This document shows, in pieces, positions 37,524 through 51,460 of a stretch of DNA of 64,000 nt. The notes below the pieces were generated by a model, which did not search any database, was not told where the DNA came from, and saw only the letters and a program-made list of their open reading frames with translations. Position numbers and translations under genes: made by a program. The DNA lies in NCBI GenBank assembly GCA_963082975.1, contig OY720350.1, positions 5,060,597 to 5,124,596 on the forward strand. The letters are read 5' to 3'. Within the stretch, counting starts at the first letter, position 1; each line of letters begins with the position of its first letter. Source of the stretch: Labia minor (lineage: Eukaryota; Arthropoda; Insecta; Dermaptera; Spongiphoridae).

Positions 37524-40500
37524 TACTACTTTTGTAATTAATAGGGATAAAATTATCTTTAATATATCATTTTATCCATTTTCTGATTCTAAAGCCAAAT
37601 AAATTCATATTTCACCGATTTCTTAAATATTTTCATTGATTTCATAGAGAGAACGTTCTTTTTTAAAACAATTATAGGGAAAAATACTACTTTTGTAATT
37701 AATAGGGATAAAATTATCTTTAATATATCATTTTATTCATTTTCTGATTCTAAAGCCAAATAAATTCATATTTCACCGATTTCTTAAATATTTTCATTGA
37801 TTTCATAGAGATCAAAGTTATTTTCAAAAATATTAATCGGATTATACTACTTTTTTAATTACGAGGTATAAATTTATCTTTTATATATCATTTTATTCAT
37901 TTTCTGATTCTAAAGCCAAATAAATTCATATTTTACCGATTTCTTAAATATTTTAATTGATTCATATAGATCAAAGTTATTTTCTACAAATATTAATCGG
38001 ATAATACTACTTTTGTAATTAATAGGGATAAAATTATCTTTAATATATTTTTTTATTCATTTTCCGATTTTAAAGCCAAATAAATTCATATTTCACTGAT
38101 TTCTTAAATATTTTCATTGATTTCATAGAGAGAACGTTCTTTTTTAAAACAATTATAGGGAAAAATACTACTTTTGTAATTAATAGGGATAAAATTATCT
38201 TTAATATATTTTTTTATTCATTTTCTGATTCTAAAGCCAAAAAAATTCATATTTCACCGATTTCTTAAATATTTGCATTGATTTCATAGAGAGAACGTTC
38301 TTTTTTAAAACAATTATAGGGAAAAATACTACTTTTGTAATTAATAGGGATAAAATTATCTTTAATATATCATTTTATCCATTTTCTGATTCTAAAGCCA
38401 AATAAATTCATATTTCACCGATTTCTTAAATATTTGCCTTGATTTCATAGAGAAAACGTTCTTTTTTAAAACAATTATAGGGAAAAATACTACTTTTGTA
38501 ATTAATAGGGATAAAATTTTCTTTAATATATTTTTTTATTCATTTTCTGATTCTAAAGCCAAATAAATTCATATTTCACCGATTTCTTAAATATTTGGAT
38601 TGATTTCATAAAGAGAACGTTCTTTTTTAAAACAATTATAGGGAAAAATACTACTTTTGTAATTAATAGGGATAAAATTATTTTTAATATATCATTTTAT
38701 TCATTTTCTGATTCTAAAGCCAAATAAATTCATATTTCACCGATTTCTTAAATATTTTCATTGATTTCATAGAGAAAACGTTCTTTTTTAAAACAATTAT
38801 AGGGAAAAATACTACTTTTGTAATTAATAGGGATAAAATTATCTTTAATATATTTTTTTATTCATTTTCTGATTCTAAAGCCAAATAAATTCATATTTCA
38901 CCGATTTCTTAAATATTTGCATTGATTTCATAGAGAAAACGTTCTTTTTTAAAACAATTATAGGGAAAAATACTACTTTTGTAATTAATAGGGATAAAAT
39001 TTTCTTTAATATATTTTTTTATTCATTTTCTGATTCTAAAGCCAAATAAATTCATATTTCACCGATTTCTTAAATATTTGGATTGATTTCATAAAGAGAA
39101 CGTTCTTTTTTAAAACAATTATAGGGAAAAATACTACTTTTGTAATTAATAGGGATAAAATTATTTTTAATATATCATTTTATTCATTTTCTGATTCTAA
39201 AGCCAAATAAATTCATATTTCACCGATTTCTTAAATATTTTCATTGATTTCATAGAGAAAACGTTCTTTTTTAAAACAATTATAGGGAAAAATACTACTT
39301 TTGTAATTAATAGGGATAAAATTATCTTTAATATATTTTTTTATTCATTTTCTGATTCTAAAGCCAAATAAATTCATATTTCACCGATTTCTTAAATATT
39401 TTCATTGATTTCATAGAGATCAAAGTTATTTTCAAAAATATTAATCGGATTATACTACTTTTTTAATTACGAGGTATAAATTTATCTTTTATATATCATT
39501 TTATTCATTTTCTCATTCTAAAGCCAAATAAATTCATATTTTACCGATTTCTTAAATATTTTAATTGATTCATATAGATCAAAGTTATTTTCTACAAATA
39601 TTAATCGGATAATACTACTTTTGTAATTAATAGGGATAAAATTATCTTTTATATATCATTTTATCCATTTTCTGATTCTAAAGCCAAATAAATTCATATT
39701 TCACCGATTTCTTAAATATTTGCATTGATTTCATAGAGAGAACGTTCTTTTTTAAAACAATTATAGGGAAAAATACTACTTTTGTAATTAATAGGGATAA
39801 AATTATCTTTAATATATTTTTTTATTCATTTTCTGATTCTAAAGCCAAATAAATTCATATTTCACCGATTTCTTAAATATTTGCATTGATTTCATAGAGA
39901 AAACGTTCTTTTTTAAAACAATTATAGGGAAAAATACTACTTTTGTAATTAATAGGGATAAAATTTTCTTTAATATATTTTTTTATTCATTTTCTGATTC
40001 TAAAGCCAAATAAATTCATATTTCACCGATTTCTTAAATATTTTCATTCATTTCATAAAGAGAACGTTCTTTTTTAAAACAATTATAGGGAAAAATACTA
40101 CTTTTGTAATTAATAGGGATAAAATTATCTTTAATATATCATTTTATTCATTTTCTGATTCTAAAGCCAAAAAAATTCATATTTCACCGATTTCTTAAAT
40201 ATTTTCATTGATTTCATAGAGAGAACGTTCTTTTTTAAAACAATTATAGGGAAAAATACTACTTTTGTAATTAATAGGGATAAAATTATCTTTAATATAT
40301 TTTTTTATTCATTTTCTGATTCTAAAGCCAAATAAATTCATATTTCACCGATTTCTTAAATATTTTCATTGATTTCATAGAGAGAACGTTCTTTTTTAAA
40401 ACAATTATAGGGAAAAATACTACTTTTGTAATTAATAGGGATAAAATTATCTTTAATATATCATTTTATTCATTTTCTGATTCTAAAGCCAAATAAATTC

Positions 40501-40620
40501 ATATTTCACCGATTTCTTAAATATTTTCATTGATTTCATAGAGAGAACGTTCTTTTTTAAAACAATTATAGGGAAAAATACTACTTTTGTAATTAATAGG
40601 GATAAAATTATCTTTAATAT
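37524..40620 (+). repeat. 4.02-kb-offset duplication, copy 2 (about 3.1 kb)
   Basis: Matches 33505-36601 at all compared markers but one, with no length difference. It includes aaacgttc trimers from 38454, B at 39420 (ctcattct), C at 39579 and the ttcattcattt monomer. The part from 38.45 to 40.62 kb is also the third copy of the 2.2-kb block first seen at 27690. Confidence 0.9.
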
Positions 40621-41990
40621 ATCATTTTATTCATTTTCTGATTCTAAAGCCAAAAAAATTCATATTTCACCGATTTCTTAAATATTTTCATTGATTTCAT
40701 AGAGAGAACGTTCTTTTTTAAAACAATTATAGGGAAAAATACTACTTTTGTAATTAATAGGGATAAAATTATCTTTAATATATTTTTTTATTCATTTTCT
40801 GATTCTAAAGCCAAATAAATTCATATTTCACCGATTTCTTAAATATTTTCATTGATTTCATAGAGATCAAAGTTATTTTCAAAAATATTAATCGGATTAT
40901 ACTACTTTTTTAATTACGAGGTATAAATTTATCTTTTATATATCATTTTATTCATTTTCTGATTCTAAAGCCAAATAAATTCATATTTCACCGATTTCTT
41001 AAATTATTTCATTGATTTCATAGAGAGAACGTTCTTTTTTAAAACAATTATAGGGAAAAATACTACTTTTGTAATTAATAGGGATAAAATTATCTTTAAT
41101 ATATTTTTTTATTCATTTTCTGATTCTAAAGCCAAATAAATTCATATTTCACCGATTTCTTAAATATTTTCATTGATTTCATAGAGAGAACGTTCTTTTT
41201 TAAAACAATTATAGGGAAAAATACTACTTTTGTAATTAATAGGGATAAAATTATCTTTAATATATCATTTTATTCATTTTCTGATTCTAAAGCCAAATAA
41301 ATTCATATTTCACCGATTTCTTAAATATTTTCATTGATTTCATAGAGAGAACGTTCTTTTTTAAAACAATTATAGGGAAAAATACTACTTTTGTAATTAA
41401 TAGGGATAAAATTATCTTTAATATATCATTTTATTCATTTTCTGATTCTATAGCCAAATAAATTCATATTTCACCGATTTCTTAAATATTTTCATTGATT
41501 TCATAGAGAGAACGTTCTTTTTTAAAACAATTATAGGGAAAAATACTACTTTTGTAATTAATAGGGATAAAATTATCTTTAATATATTTTTTTATTCATT
41601 TTCTGATTCTAAAGCCAAATAAATTCATATTTCACCGATTTCTTAAATATTTTCATTGATTTCATAGAGATCAAAGTTATTTTCAAAAATATTAATCGGA
41701 TTATACTACTTTTTTAATTACGAGGTATAAATTTATCTTTTATATATCATTTTATTCATTTTCTGATTCTAAAGCCAAATAAATTCATATTTCACCGATT
41801 TCTTAAATTATTTCATTGATTTCATAGAGAGAACGTTCTTTTTTAAAACAATTATAGGGAAAAATACTACTTTTGTAATTAATAGGGATAAAATTATCTT
41901 TAATATATTTTTATATTCATTTTCTGATTCTAAAGCCAAATAAATTCATATTTCACCGATTTCTTAAATATTTTCATTGATTTCATAGAG
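40621..41990 (+). repeat. A/B stretch with the cttaaattatttcattg tail
   Basis: Two similar runs: B at 40866 and at 41670, each with the tail cttaaattatttcattg, each followed by A monomers. The spacing of about 804 bp is five monomers with one short B. attctatagcc near 41449 and tatatttttatatt near 41905 are private or rare. This looks like a five-monomer duplication that has since drifted. Confidence 0.75.
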
Positions 41991-41994
41991 AGAA

Positions 41995-43435
41995 CGTTCT
42001 TTTTTAAAACAATTATAGGGAAAAATACTACTTTTGTAATTAATAGGGATAAAATTATCTTTAATATATCATTTTATTCATTTTCTGATTCTAAAGCCAA
42101 ATAAATTCATATTTCACCGATTTCTTAAATATTTTCATTGATTTCATAGAGAGAACGTTCTTTTTTAAAACAATTATAGGGAAAAATACTACTTTTGTAA
42201 TTAATAGGGATAAAATTATCTTTAATATATCATTTTATTCATTTTCTGATTCTAAAGCCAAAAAAATTCATATTTCACCGATTTCTTAAATATTTTCATT
42301 GATTTCATAGAGATCAAAGTTATTTTCAAAAATATTAATCGGATTATACTACTTTTTTAATTACGAGGTATAAATTTATCTTTTATATATCATTTTATTC
42401 ATTTTCTGATTCTAAAGCCAAATAAATTCATATTTTACCGATTTCTTAAATATTTTAATTGATTCATATAGATCAAAGTTATTTTCTACAAATATTAATC
42501 GGATAATACTACTTTTGTAATTAATAGGGATAAAATTATCTTTTATATATCATTTTATCCATTTTCTGATTCTAAAGCCAAATAAATTCATATTTCACCG
42601 ATTTCTTAAATATTTTCATTGATTTCATAGAGAGAACGTTCTTTTTTAAAACAATTATAGGGAAAAATACTACTTTTGTAATTAATAGGGATAAAATTAT
42701 CTTTAATATATCATTTTATTCATTTTCTGATTCTAAAGCCAAATAAATTCATATTTCACCGATTTCTTAAATATTTGCCTTGATTTCATAGAGAGAACGT
42801 TCTTTTTTAAAACAATTATAGGGAAAAATACTACTTTTGTAATTAATAGGGATAAAATTATCTTTAATATATCATTTTATCCATTTTCTGATTCTAAAGC
42901 CAAATAAATTCATATTTCACCGATTTCTTAAATATTTGCCTTGATTTCATAGAGAGAAGGTTCTTTTTTAAAACAATTATAGGGAAAAATACTACTTTTG
43001 TAATTAATAGGGATAAAATTATCTTTAATATATCATTTTATCCATTTTCTGATTCTAAAGCCAAATAAATTCATATTTCACCGATTTCTTAAATATTTTC
43101 ATTGATTTCATAGAGAGAACGTTTTTTTTTAAAACAATTATAGGGAAAAATACTACTTTTGTAATTAATAGGGATAAAATTATCTTTAATATATCATTTT
43201 ATTCATTTTCTGATTCTAAAGCCAAATAAATTCATATTTCACCGATTTCTTAAATATTTTCATTGATTTCATTGAGATCAAAGTTATTTTCAAAAATATT
43301 AATCGGATTATACTACTTTTTTAATTACGAGGTATAAATTTATCTTTTATATATCATTTTATTCATTTTCTGATTCTAAAGCCAAATAAATTCATATTTT
43401 ACCGATTTCTTAAATATTTTAATTGATTCATATAG
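41995..43435 (+). repeat. B-C-A block with the gaaggttc head, copy 1 of 3
   Basis: Order: A, A, B (42314), C, A cat, A gccttg, A gccttg, the gaaggttc-headed monomer (42956), A with gaacgttttt head, B preceded by cattgaga (about 43278). It recurs 3054 bp downstream (B 45368, gaaggttc 46010) and again near 52.6-53.7 kb. The gaaggttc head destroys the palindrome and its CpG. Confidence 0.85.
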
Positions 43436-45045
43436 ATCAAAGTTATTTTCTACAAATATTAATCGGATAATACTACTTTTGTAATTAATAGGGATAAAAT
43501 TATCTTTTATATATCATTTTATCCATTTTCTGATTCTAAAGCCAAATAAATTCATATTTCACCGATTTTTTAAATATTTGCATTGATTTCATAGAGAGAA
43601 CGTTCTTTTTTAAAACAATTATAGGGAAAAATACTACTTTTGTAATTAATAGGGATAAAATTTTCTTTAATATATTTTTTTATTCATTTTCTGATTCTAA
43701 AGCCAAATAAATTCATATTTCACCGATTTCTTAAATATTTGCATTGATTTCATAAAGAGAACGTTCTTTTTTAAAACAATTATAGGGAAAAATACTACTT
43801 TTGTAATTAATAGGGATAAAATTATCTTTAATATATCATTTTATTCATTTTCTGATTCTAAAGCCAAATAAATTCATATTTCACCGATTTCTTAAATATT
43901 TTCATTGATTTCATAGAGAGAACGTTCTTTTTTAAAACAATTATAGGGAAAAATACTACTTTTGTAATTAATAGGGATAAAATTATCTTTAATATATTTT
44001 TTTATTCATTTTCTGATTCTAAAGCCAAATAAATTCATATTTCACCGATTTCTTAAATATTTTCATTGATTTCATAGAGAGAACGTTCTTTTTTAAAACA
44101 ATTATAGGGAAAAATACTACTTTTGTAATTAATAGGGATAAAATTATCTTTAATATATTTTTTTATTCATTTTCTGATTCTAAAGCCAAATAAATTCATA
44201 TTTCACCGATTTCTTAAATATTTTCATTGATTTCATAGAGAGAACGTTCTTTTTTAAAACAATTATAGGGAAAAATACTACTTTTGTAATTAATAGGGAT
44301 AAAATTATCTTTAATATATTTTTTTATTCATTTTCTGATTCTAAAGCCAAATAAATTCATATTTCACCGATTTCTTAAATATTTTCATTGATTTCATAGA
44401 GAGAACGTTCTTTTTTAAAACAATTATAGGGAAAAATACTACTTTTGTAATTAATAGGGATAAAATTATCTTTAATATATTATTTTATTCATTTTCTGAT
44501 TCTAAAGCCAAATAAATTCATATTTCACCGATTTCTTAAATATTTTAATTGATTTCATAGAGAGAACGTTCTTTTTTAAAACAATTATAGGGAAAAATAC
44601 TACTTTTGTAATTAATAGGGATAAAATTATCTTTAATATATCATTTTATTCATTTTCTGATTCTAAAGCCAAAAAAATTCATATTTCACCGATTTCTTAA
44701 ATATTTTCATTGATTTCATAGAGAGAACGTTCTTTTTTAAAACAATTATAGGGAAAAATACTACTTTTGTAATTAATAGGGATAAAATTATCTTTAATAT
44801 ATTTTTTTATTCATTTTCTGATTCTAAAGCCAAATAAATTCATATTTCACCGATTTCTTAAATATTTTCATTGATTTCATAGAGATCAAAGTTATTTTCA
44901 AAAATATTAATCGGATTATACTACTTTTTTAATTACGAGGTATAAATTTATCTTTTATATATCATTTTATTCATTTTCTGATTCTAAAGCCAAATAAATT
45001 CATATTTCACCGATTTCTTAAATTATTTCATTGATTTCATAGAGA
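43436..45045 (+). repeat. Mixed stretch, mainly A monomers
   Basis: C (43437), A monomers with ccgattttttaaat (about 43563) and aaaattttc, then a run of A monomers of ttt type, a tattattttatt variant (about 44479), gccaaaaaaattc (about 44670) and B at 44885 with the tail cttaaattatttcattg. The run of ttt-type monomers at 43.9-44.4 kb is nearly uniform, a small homogenised patch. Confidence 0.72.
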
Positions 45046-45049
45046 GAAC

Positions 45050-46490
45050 GTTCTTTTTTAAAACAATTATAGGGAAAAATACTACTTTTGTAATTAATAG
45101 GGATAAAATTATCTTTAATATATCATTTTATTCATTTTCTGATTCTAAAGCCAAATAAATTCATATTTCACCGATTTCTTAAATATTTTCATTGATTTCA
45201 TAGAGAGAACGTTCTTTTTTAAAACAATTATAGGGAAAAATACTACTTTTGTAATTAATAGGGATAAAATTATCTTTAATATATCATTTTATTCATTTTC
45301 TGATTCTAAAGCCAAATAAATTCATATTTCACCGATTTCTTAAATATTTTCATTGATTTCATAGAGATCAAAGTTATTTTCAAAAATATTAATCGGATTA
45401 TACTACTTTTTTAATTACGAGGTATAAATTTATCTTTTATATATCATTTTATTCATTTTCTGATTCTAAAGCCAAATAAATTCATATTTTACCGATTTCT
45501 TAAATATTTTAATTGATTCATATAGATCAAAGTTATTTTCTACAAATATTAATCGGATAATACTACTTTTGTAATTAATAGGGATAAAATTATCTTTTAT
45601 ATATCATTTTATCCATTTTCTGATTCTAAAGCCAAATAAATTCATATTTCACCGATTTCTTAAATATTTTCATTGATTTCATAGAGAGAACGTTCTTTTT
45701 TAAAACAATTATAGGGAAAAATACTACTTTTGTAATTAATAGGGATAAAATTATCTTTAATATATCATTTTATTCATTTTCTGATTCTAAAGCCAAATAA
45801 ATTCATATTTCACCGATTTCTTAAATATTTGCCTTGATTTCATAGAGAGAACGTTCTTTTTTAAAACAATTATAGGGAAAAATACTACTTTTGTAATTAA
45901 TAGGGATAAAATTATCTTTAATATATCATTTTATCCATTTTCTGATTCTAAAGCCAAATAAATTCATATTTCACCGATTTCTTAAATATTTGCCTTGATT
46001 TCATAGAGAGAAGGTTCTTTTTTAAAACAATTATAGGGAAAAATACTACTTTTGTAATTAATAGGGATAAAATTATCTTTTATATATCATTTTATCCATT
46101 TTCTGATTCTAAAGCCAAATAAATTCATATTTCACCGATTTCTTAAATATTTTCATTGATTTCATAGAGAGAACGTTTTTTTTTAAAACAATTATAGGGA
46201 AAAATACTACTTTTGTAATTAATAGGGATAAAATTATCTTTAATATATCATTTTATTCATTTTCTGATTCTAAAGCCAAATAAATTCATATTTCACCGAT
46301 TTCTTAAATATTTTCATTGATTTCATTGAGATCAAAGTTATTTTCAAAAATATTAATCGGATTATACTACTTTTTTAATTACGAGGTATAAATTTATCTT
46401 TTATATATCATTTTATTCATTTTCTGATTCTAAAGCCAAATAAATTCATATTTTACCGATTTCTTAAATATTTTAATTGATTTCATAGAG
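45050..46490 (+). repeat. B-C-A block with the gaaggttc head, copy 2 of 3
   Basis: Offset 3054 bp from copy 1, same order, including the gaaggttc head (46010), the gaacgttttt-headed monomer after it and B preceded by cattgaga (46332). It diverges at 46491, where a second B follows directly instead of C. One mid variant differs: atcttttatatatc near 46076 against atctttaatatatc in copy 1. Confidence 0.85.
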
Positions 46491-49255
46491 ATCAAAGTTA
46501 TTTTCAAAAATATTAATCGGATTATACTACTTTTTTAATTACGAGGTATAAATTTATCTTTTATATATCATTTTATTCATTTTCTGATTCTAAAGCCAAA
46601 TAAATTCATATTTCACCGATTTCTTAAATATTTGCATTGATTTCATAGAGAGAACGTTCTTTTTTAAAACAATTATAGGGAAAAATACTACTTATGTAAT
46701 TAATAGGGATAAAATTATCTTTAATATATTTTTTTATTCATTTTCTGATTCTAAAGCCAAATAAATTCATATTTCACCGATTTCTTAAATATTTGCATTG
46801 ATTTCATAGAGAAAACGTTCTTTTTTAAAACAATTATAGGGAAAAATACTACTTTTGTAATTAATAGGGATAAAATTTTCTTTAATATATTTATTTATTC
46901 ATTTTCTGATTCTAAAGCCAAATAAATTCATATTTCACCGATTTCTTAAATATTTTCATTCATTTCATAAAGAGAACGTTCTTTTTTAAAACAATTATAG
47001 GGAAAAATACTACTTTTGTAATTAATAGGGATAAAATTATCTTTAATATATCATTTTATTCATTTTCTGATTCTAAAGCCAAAAAAATTCATATTTCACC
47101 GATTTCTTAAATATTTTCATTGATTTCATAGAGAGAACGTTCTTTTTTAAAACAATTATAGGGAAAAATACTACTTTTGTAATTAATAGGGATAAAATTA
47201 TCTTTAATATATTTTTTTATTCATTTTCTGATTCTAAAGCCAAATAAATTCATATTTCACCGATTTCTTAAATATTTTCATTGATTTCATAGAGAGAACG
47301 TTCTTTTTTAAAACAATTATAGGGAAAAATACTACTTTTGTAATTAATAGGGATAAAATTATCTTTAATATATCATTTTATTCATTTTCTGATTCTAAAG
47401 CCAAATAAATTCATATTTCACCGATTTCTTAAATATTTTCATTGATTTCATAGAGAGAACGTTCTTTTTTAAAACAATTATAGGGAAAAATACTACTTTT
47501 GTAATTAATAGGGATAAAATTATCTTTAATATATCATTTTATTCATTTTCTGATTCTAAAGCCAAATAAATTCATATTTCACCGATTTCTTAAATATTTT
47601 CATTGATTTCATAGAGATCAAAGTTATTTTCAAAAATATTAATCGAATTATACTACTTTTTTAATTACGAGGTATAAATTTATCTTTTATATATCATTTT
47701 ATTCATTTTCTCATTCTAAAGCCAAATAAATTCATATTTTACCGATTTCTTAAATATTTTAATTGATTCATATAGATCAAAGTTATTTTCTACAAATATT
47801 AATCGGATAATACTACTTTTGTAATTAATAGGGATAAAATTATCTTTAATATATCATTTTATTCATTTTCTGATTCTAAAGCCAAATAAATTCATATTTC
47901 ACCGATTTCTTAAATATTTTCCTTGATTTCATAGAGATCAAAGTTATTTTCAAAAATATTAATCGGATTATACTACTTTTTTAATTACGAGGTATAAATT
48001 TATCTTTTATATATCATTTTATTCATTTTCTGATTCTAAAGCCAAATAAATTCATATTTCACCGATTTCTTAAATTATTTCATTGATTTCATAGAGAGAA
48101 CGTTCTTTTTTAAAACAATTATAGGGAAAAATACTACTTTTGTAATTAATAGGGATAAAATTATCTTTAATATATCATTTTATTCATTTTCTGATTCTAA
48201 AGCCAAATAAATTCATATTTCACCGATTTCTTAAATATTTTCATTGATTTCATAGAGAGAACGTTCTTTTTTAAAACAATTATAGGGAAAAATACTACTT
48301 TTGTAATTAATAGGGATAAAATTATCTTTTATATATCATTTTATTCATTTTCTGATTCTAAAGCCAAATAAATTCATATTTTACCGATTTCTTAAATATT
48401 TTAATTGATTCATATAGATCAAAGTTATTTTCTACAAATATTAATCGGATAATACTACTTTTGTAATTAATAGGGATAAAATTATCTTTAATATATCATT
48501 TTATTCATTTTCTGATTCTAAAGCCAAATAAATTCATATTTCACCGATTTCTTAAATATTTTCATTGTTTTCATAGAGAGAACGTTCTTTTTTAAAACAT
48601 TTATAGGGAAAAATACTACTTTTGTAATTAATAGGGATAAAATTATCTTTAATATATTTTTTTATTCATTTTCCGATTCTAAAGCCAAATAAATTCATAT
48701 TTCACCGATTTCTTAAATATTTGCATTGATTTCATAGAGAGAACGTTCTTTTTTAAAACAATTATAGGGAAAAATACTACTTTTGTAATTAATAGGGATA
48801 AAATTATCTTTAATATATCATTTTATTCATTTTCTGATTCTAAAGCCAAATAAATTCATATTTCACCGATTTCTTAAATATTTTCATTGATTTCATAGAG
48901 AGAACGTTCTTTTTTAAAACAATTATAGGGAAAAATACTACTTTTGTAATTAATAGGGATAAAATTATCTTTAATATATCATTTTATTCATTTTCTGATT
49001 CTCTAGCCAAATAAATTCATATTTCACCGATTTCTTAAATATTTTCATTGATTTCATAGAGAGAACGTTCTTTTTTAAAACAATTATAGGGAAAAATACT
49101 ACTTTTGTAATTAATAGGGATAAAATTATCTTTAATATATCATTTTATTCATTTTCTGATTCTAAAGCCAAATAAATTCATATTTCACCGATTTCTTAAA
49201 TATTTTCATTGATTTCATAGAGAGAACGTTCTTTTTTAAAACAATTATAGGGAAA
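46491..49255 (+). repeat. Mixed A/B/C stretch, partner of 53.7-56.9 kb
   Basis: Order: B, A with ctacttatgtaat (about 46690), the aaacgttc/ttcattcattt series (tail at about 46952), A monomers, B (47618, with tcgaattatac), C, A with ttccttg, B (47937) with cttaaattatttcattg, A monomers and C (48418). Private variants are attgttttcat and aaaacatttat near 48570-48600 and attctctagcc near 49000. Marker order agrees only in part with the region 7.2 kb downstream. Confidence 0.72.
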
Positions 49256-51460
49256 AATACTACTTTTGTAATTAATAGGGATAAAATTATCTTTTATATA
49301 TCATTTTATTCATTTTCTCATTCTAAAGCCAAATAAATTCATATTTTACCGATTTCTTAAATATTTTAATTGATTCATATAGATCAAAGTTATTTTCTAC
49401 AAATATTAATCGGATAATACTACTTTTGTAATTAATAGGGATAAAATTATCTTTTATATATCATTTTATCCATTTTCTGATTCTAAAGCCAAATAAATTC
49501 ATATTTCACCGATTTCTTAAATATTTTCCTTGATTTCATAGAGATCAAAGTTATTTTCAAAAATATTAATCGGATTATACTACTTTTTTAATTACGAGGT
49601 ATAAATTTATCTTTTATATATCATTTTATTCATTTTCTGATTCTAAAGCCAAATAAATTCATATTTCACCGATTTCTTAAATTATTTCATTGATTTCATA
49701 GAGAGAACGTTCTTTTTTAAAACAATTATAGGGAAAAATACTACTTTTGTAATTAATAGGGATAAAATTATCTTTAATATATCATTTTATTCATTTTCTG
49801 ATTCTAAAGCCAAATAAATTCATATTTCACCGATTTCTTAAATATTTTCATTGATTTCATAGAGAGAACGTTCTTTTTTAAAACAATTATAGGGAAAAAT
49901 ACTACTTTTGTAATTAATAGGGATAAAATTATCTTTAATATATCATTTTATCCATTTTCTGATTCTAAAGCCAAATAAATTCATATTTCACCGATTTCTT
50001 AAATATTTTCATTGATTTCATTGAGATCAAAGTTATTTTCAAAAATATTAATCGGATTATACTACTTTTTTAATTACGAGGTATAAATTTATCTTTTATA
50101 TATCATTTTATTCATTTTCTGATTCTAAAGCCAAATAAATTCATATTTTACCGATTTCTTAAATATTTTAATTGATTCATATAGATCAAAGTTATTTTCT
50201 ACAAATATTAATCGGATAATACTACTTTTGTAATTAATAGGGATAAAATTATCTTTTATATATCATTTTATCCATTTTCTGATTCTAAAGCCAAATAAAT
50301 TCATATTTCACCGATTTTTTAAATATTTGCATTGATTTCATAGAGAGAACGTTCTTTTTTAAAACAATTATAGGGAAAAATACTACTTTTGTAATTAATA
50401 GGGATAAAATTTTCTTTAATATATTTTTTTATTCATTTTCTGATTCTAAAGCCAAATAAATTCATATTTCACCGATTTCTTAAATATTTTCATTGATTTC
50501 ATAAAGATCAAAGTTATTTTCAAAAATATTAATCGGATTATACTACTTTTTTAATTACGAGGTATAAATTTATCTTTTATATATCATTTTATTCATTTTC
50601 TGATTTTAAAGCCAAATAAATTCATATTTCACCGATTTCTTAAATATTTTCATTGATTTCATAAAGATCAAAGTAATTTTCAAAAATATTAATCGGATTA
50701 TACTACTTTTTTAATTACGAGGTATAAATTTATCTTTTATATATCATTTTATTCATTTTCTGATTCTAAAGCCAAATAAATTCATATTTCACCGATTTCT
50801 TAAATTATTTCATTGATTTCATAGAGAGAACGTTCTTTTTTAAAACAATTATAGGGAAAAATACTACTTTTGTAATTAATAGGGATAAAATTATCTTTAA
50901 TATATCATTTTATTCATTTTCTGATTCTAAAGCCAAATAAATTCATATTTCACCGATTTTTTAAATATTTTCATTGATTTCATAGAGAGAACGTTCTTTT
51001 TTAAAACAATTATAGGGAAAAATACTACTTTTGTAATTAATAAGGATAAAATTATCTTTAATATATCATTTTATTCATTTTCTGATTCTAAAGCCAAATA
51101 AATTCATATTTCACCGATTTCTTAAATATTTTCATTGATTTCTTAGAGATCATAGTTATTTTCAAAAATATTAATCGGATTATACTACTTTTTTAATTAC
51201 GAGGTATAAATTTATCTTTTATATATCATTTTATTCATTTTCTGATTCTAAAGCCAAATAAATTCATATTTCACCGATTTCTTAAATATTTTCATTGATT
51301 TCATAGAGAGAACGTTCTTTTTTAAAACAATTATAGGGAAAAATACTACTTTTGTAATTAATAGGGATAAAATTATCTTTAATATATTTTTTTATTCATT
51401 TTCCGATTTTAAAGCCAAATAAATTCATATTTCACCGATTTCTTAAATATTTTCATTGAT
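49256..51460 (+). repeat. Long-range duplication block, copy 1 of 3
   Basis: Order: hybrid A with atcttttatatatc, ctcattct and short tail, C (49384), A ttccttg, B with cttaaattatttcattg, A, A, B-C-A (50026-50507), B and B preceded by cataaaga (50508, 50668), A monomers, aataaggat (about 51038), tcttagagat (51141), B. It matches 56934-58690 with offset 7711 before and 7230 after the B-C-A trimer, and 61593-63200. Confidence 0.88.
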
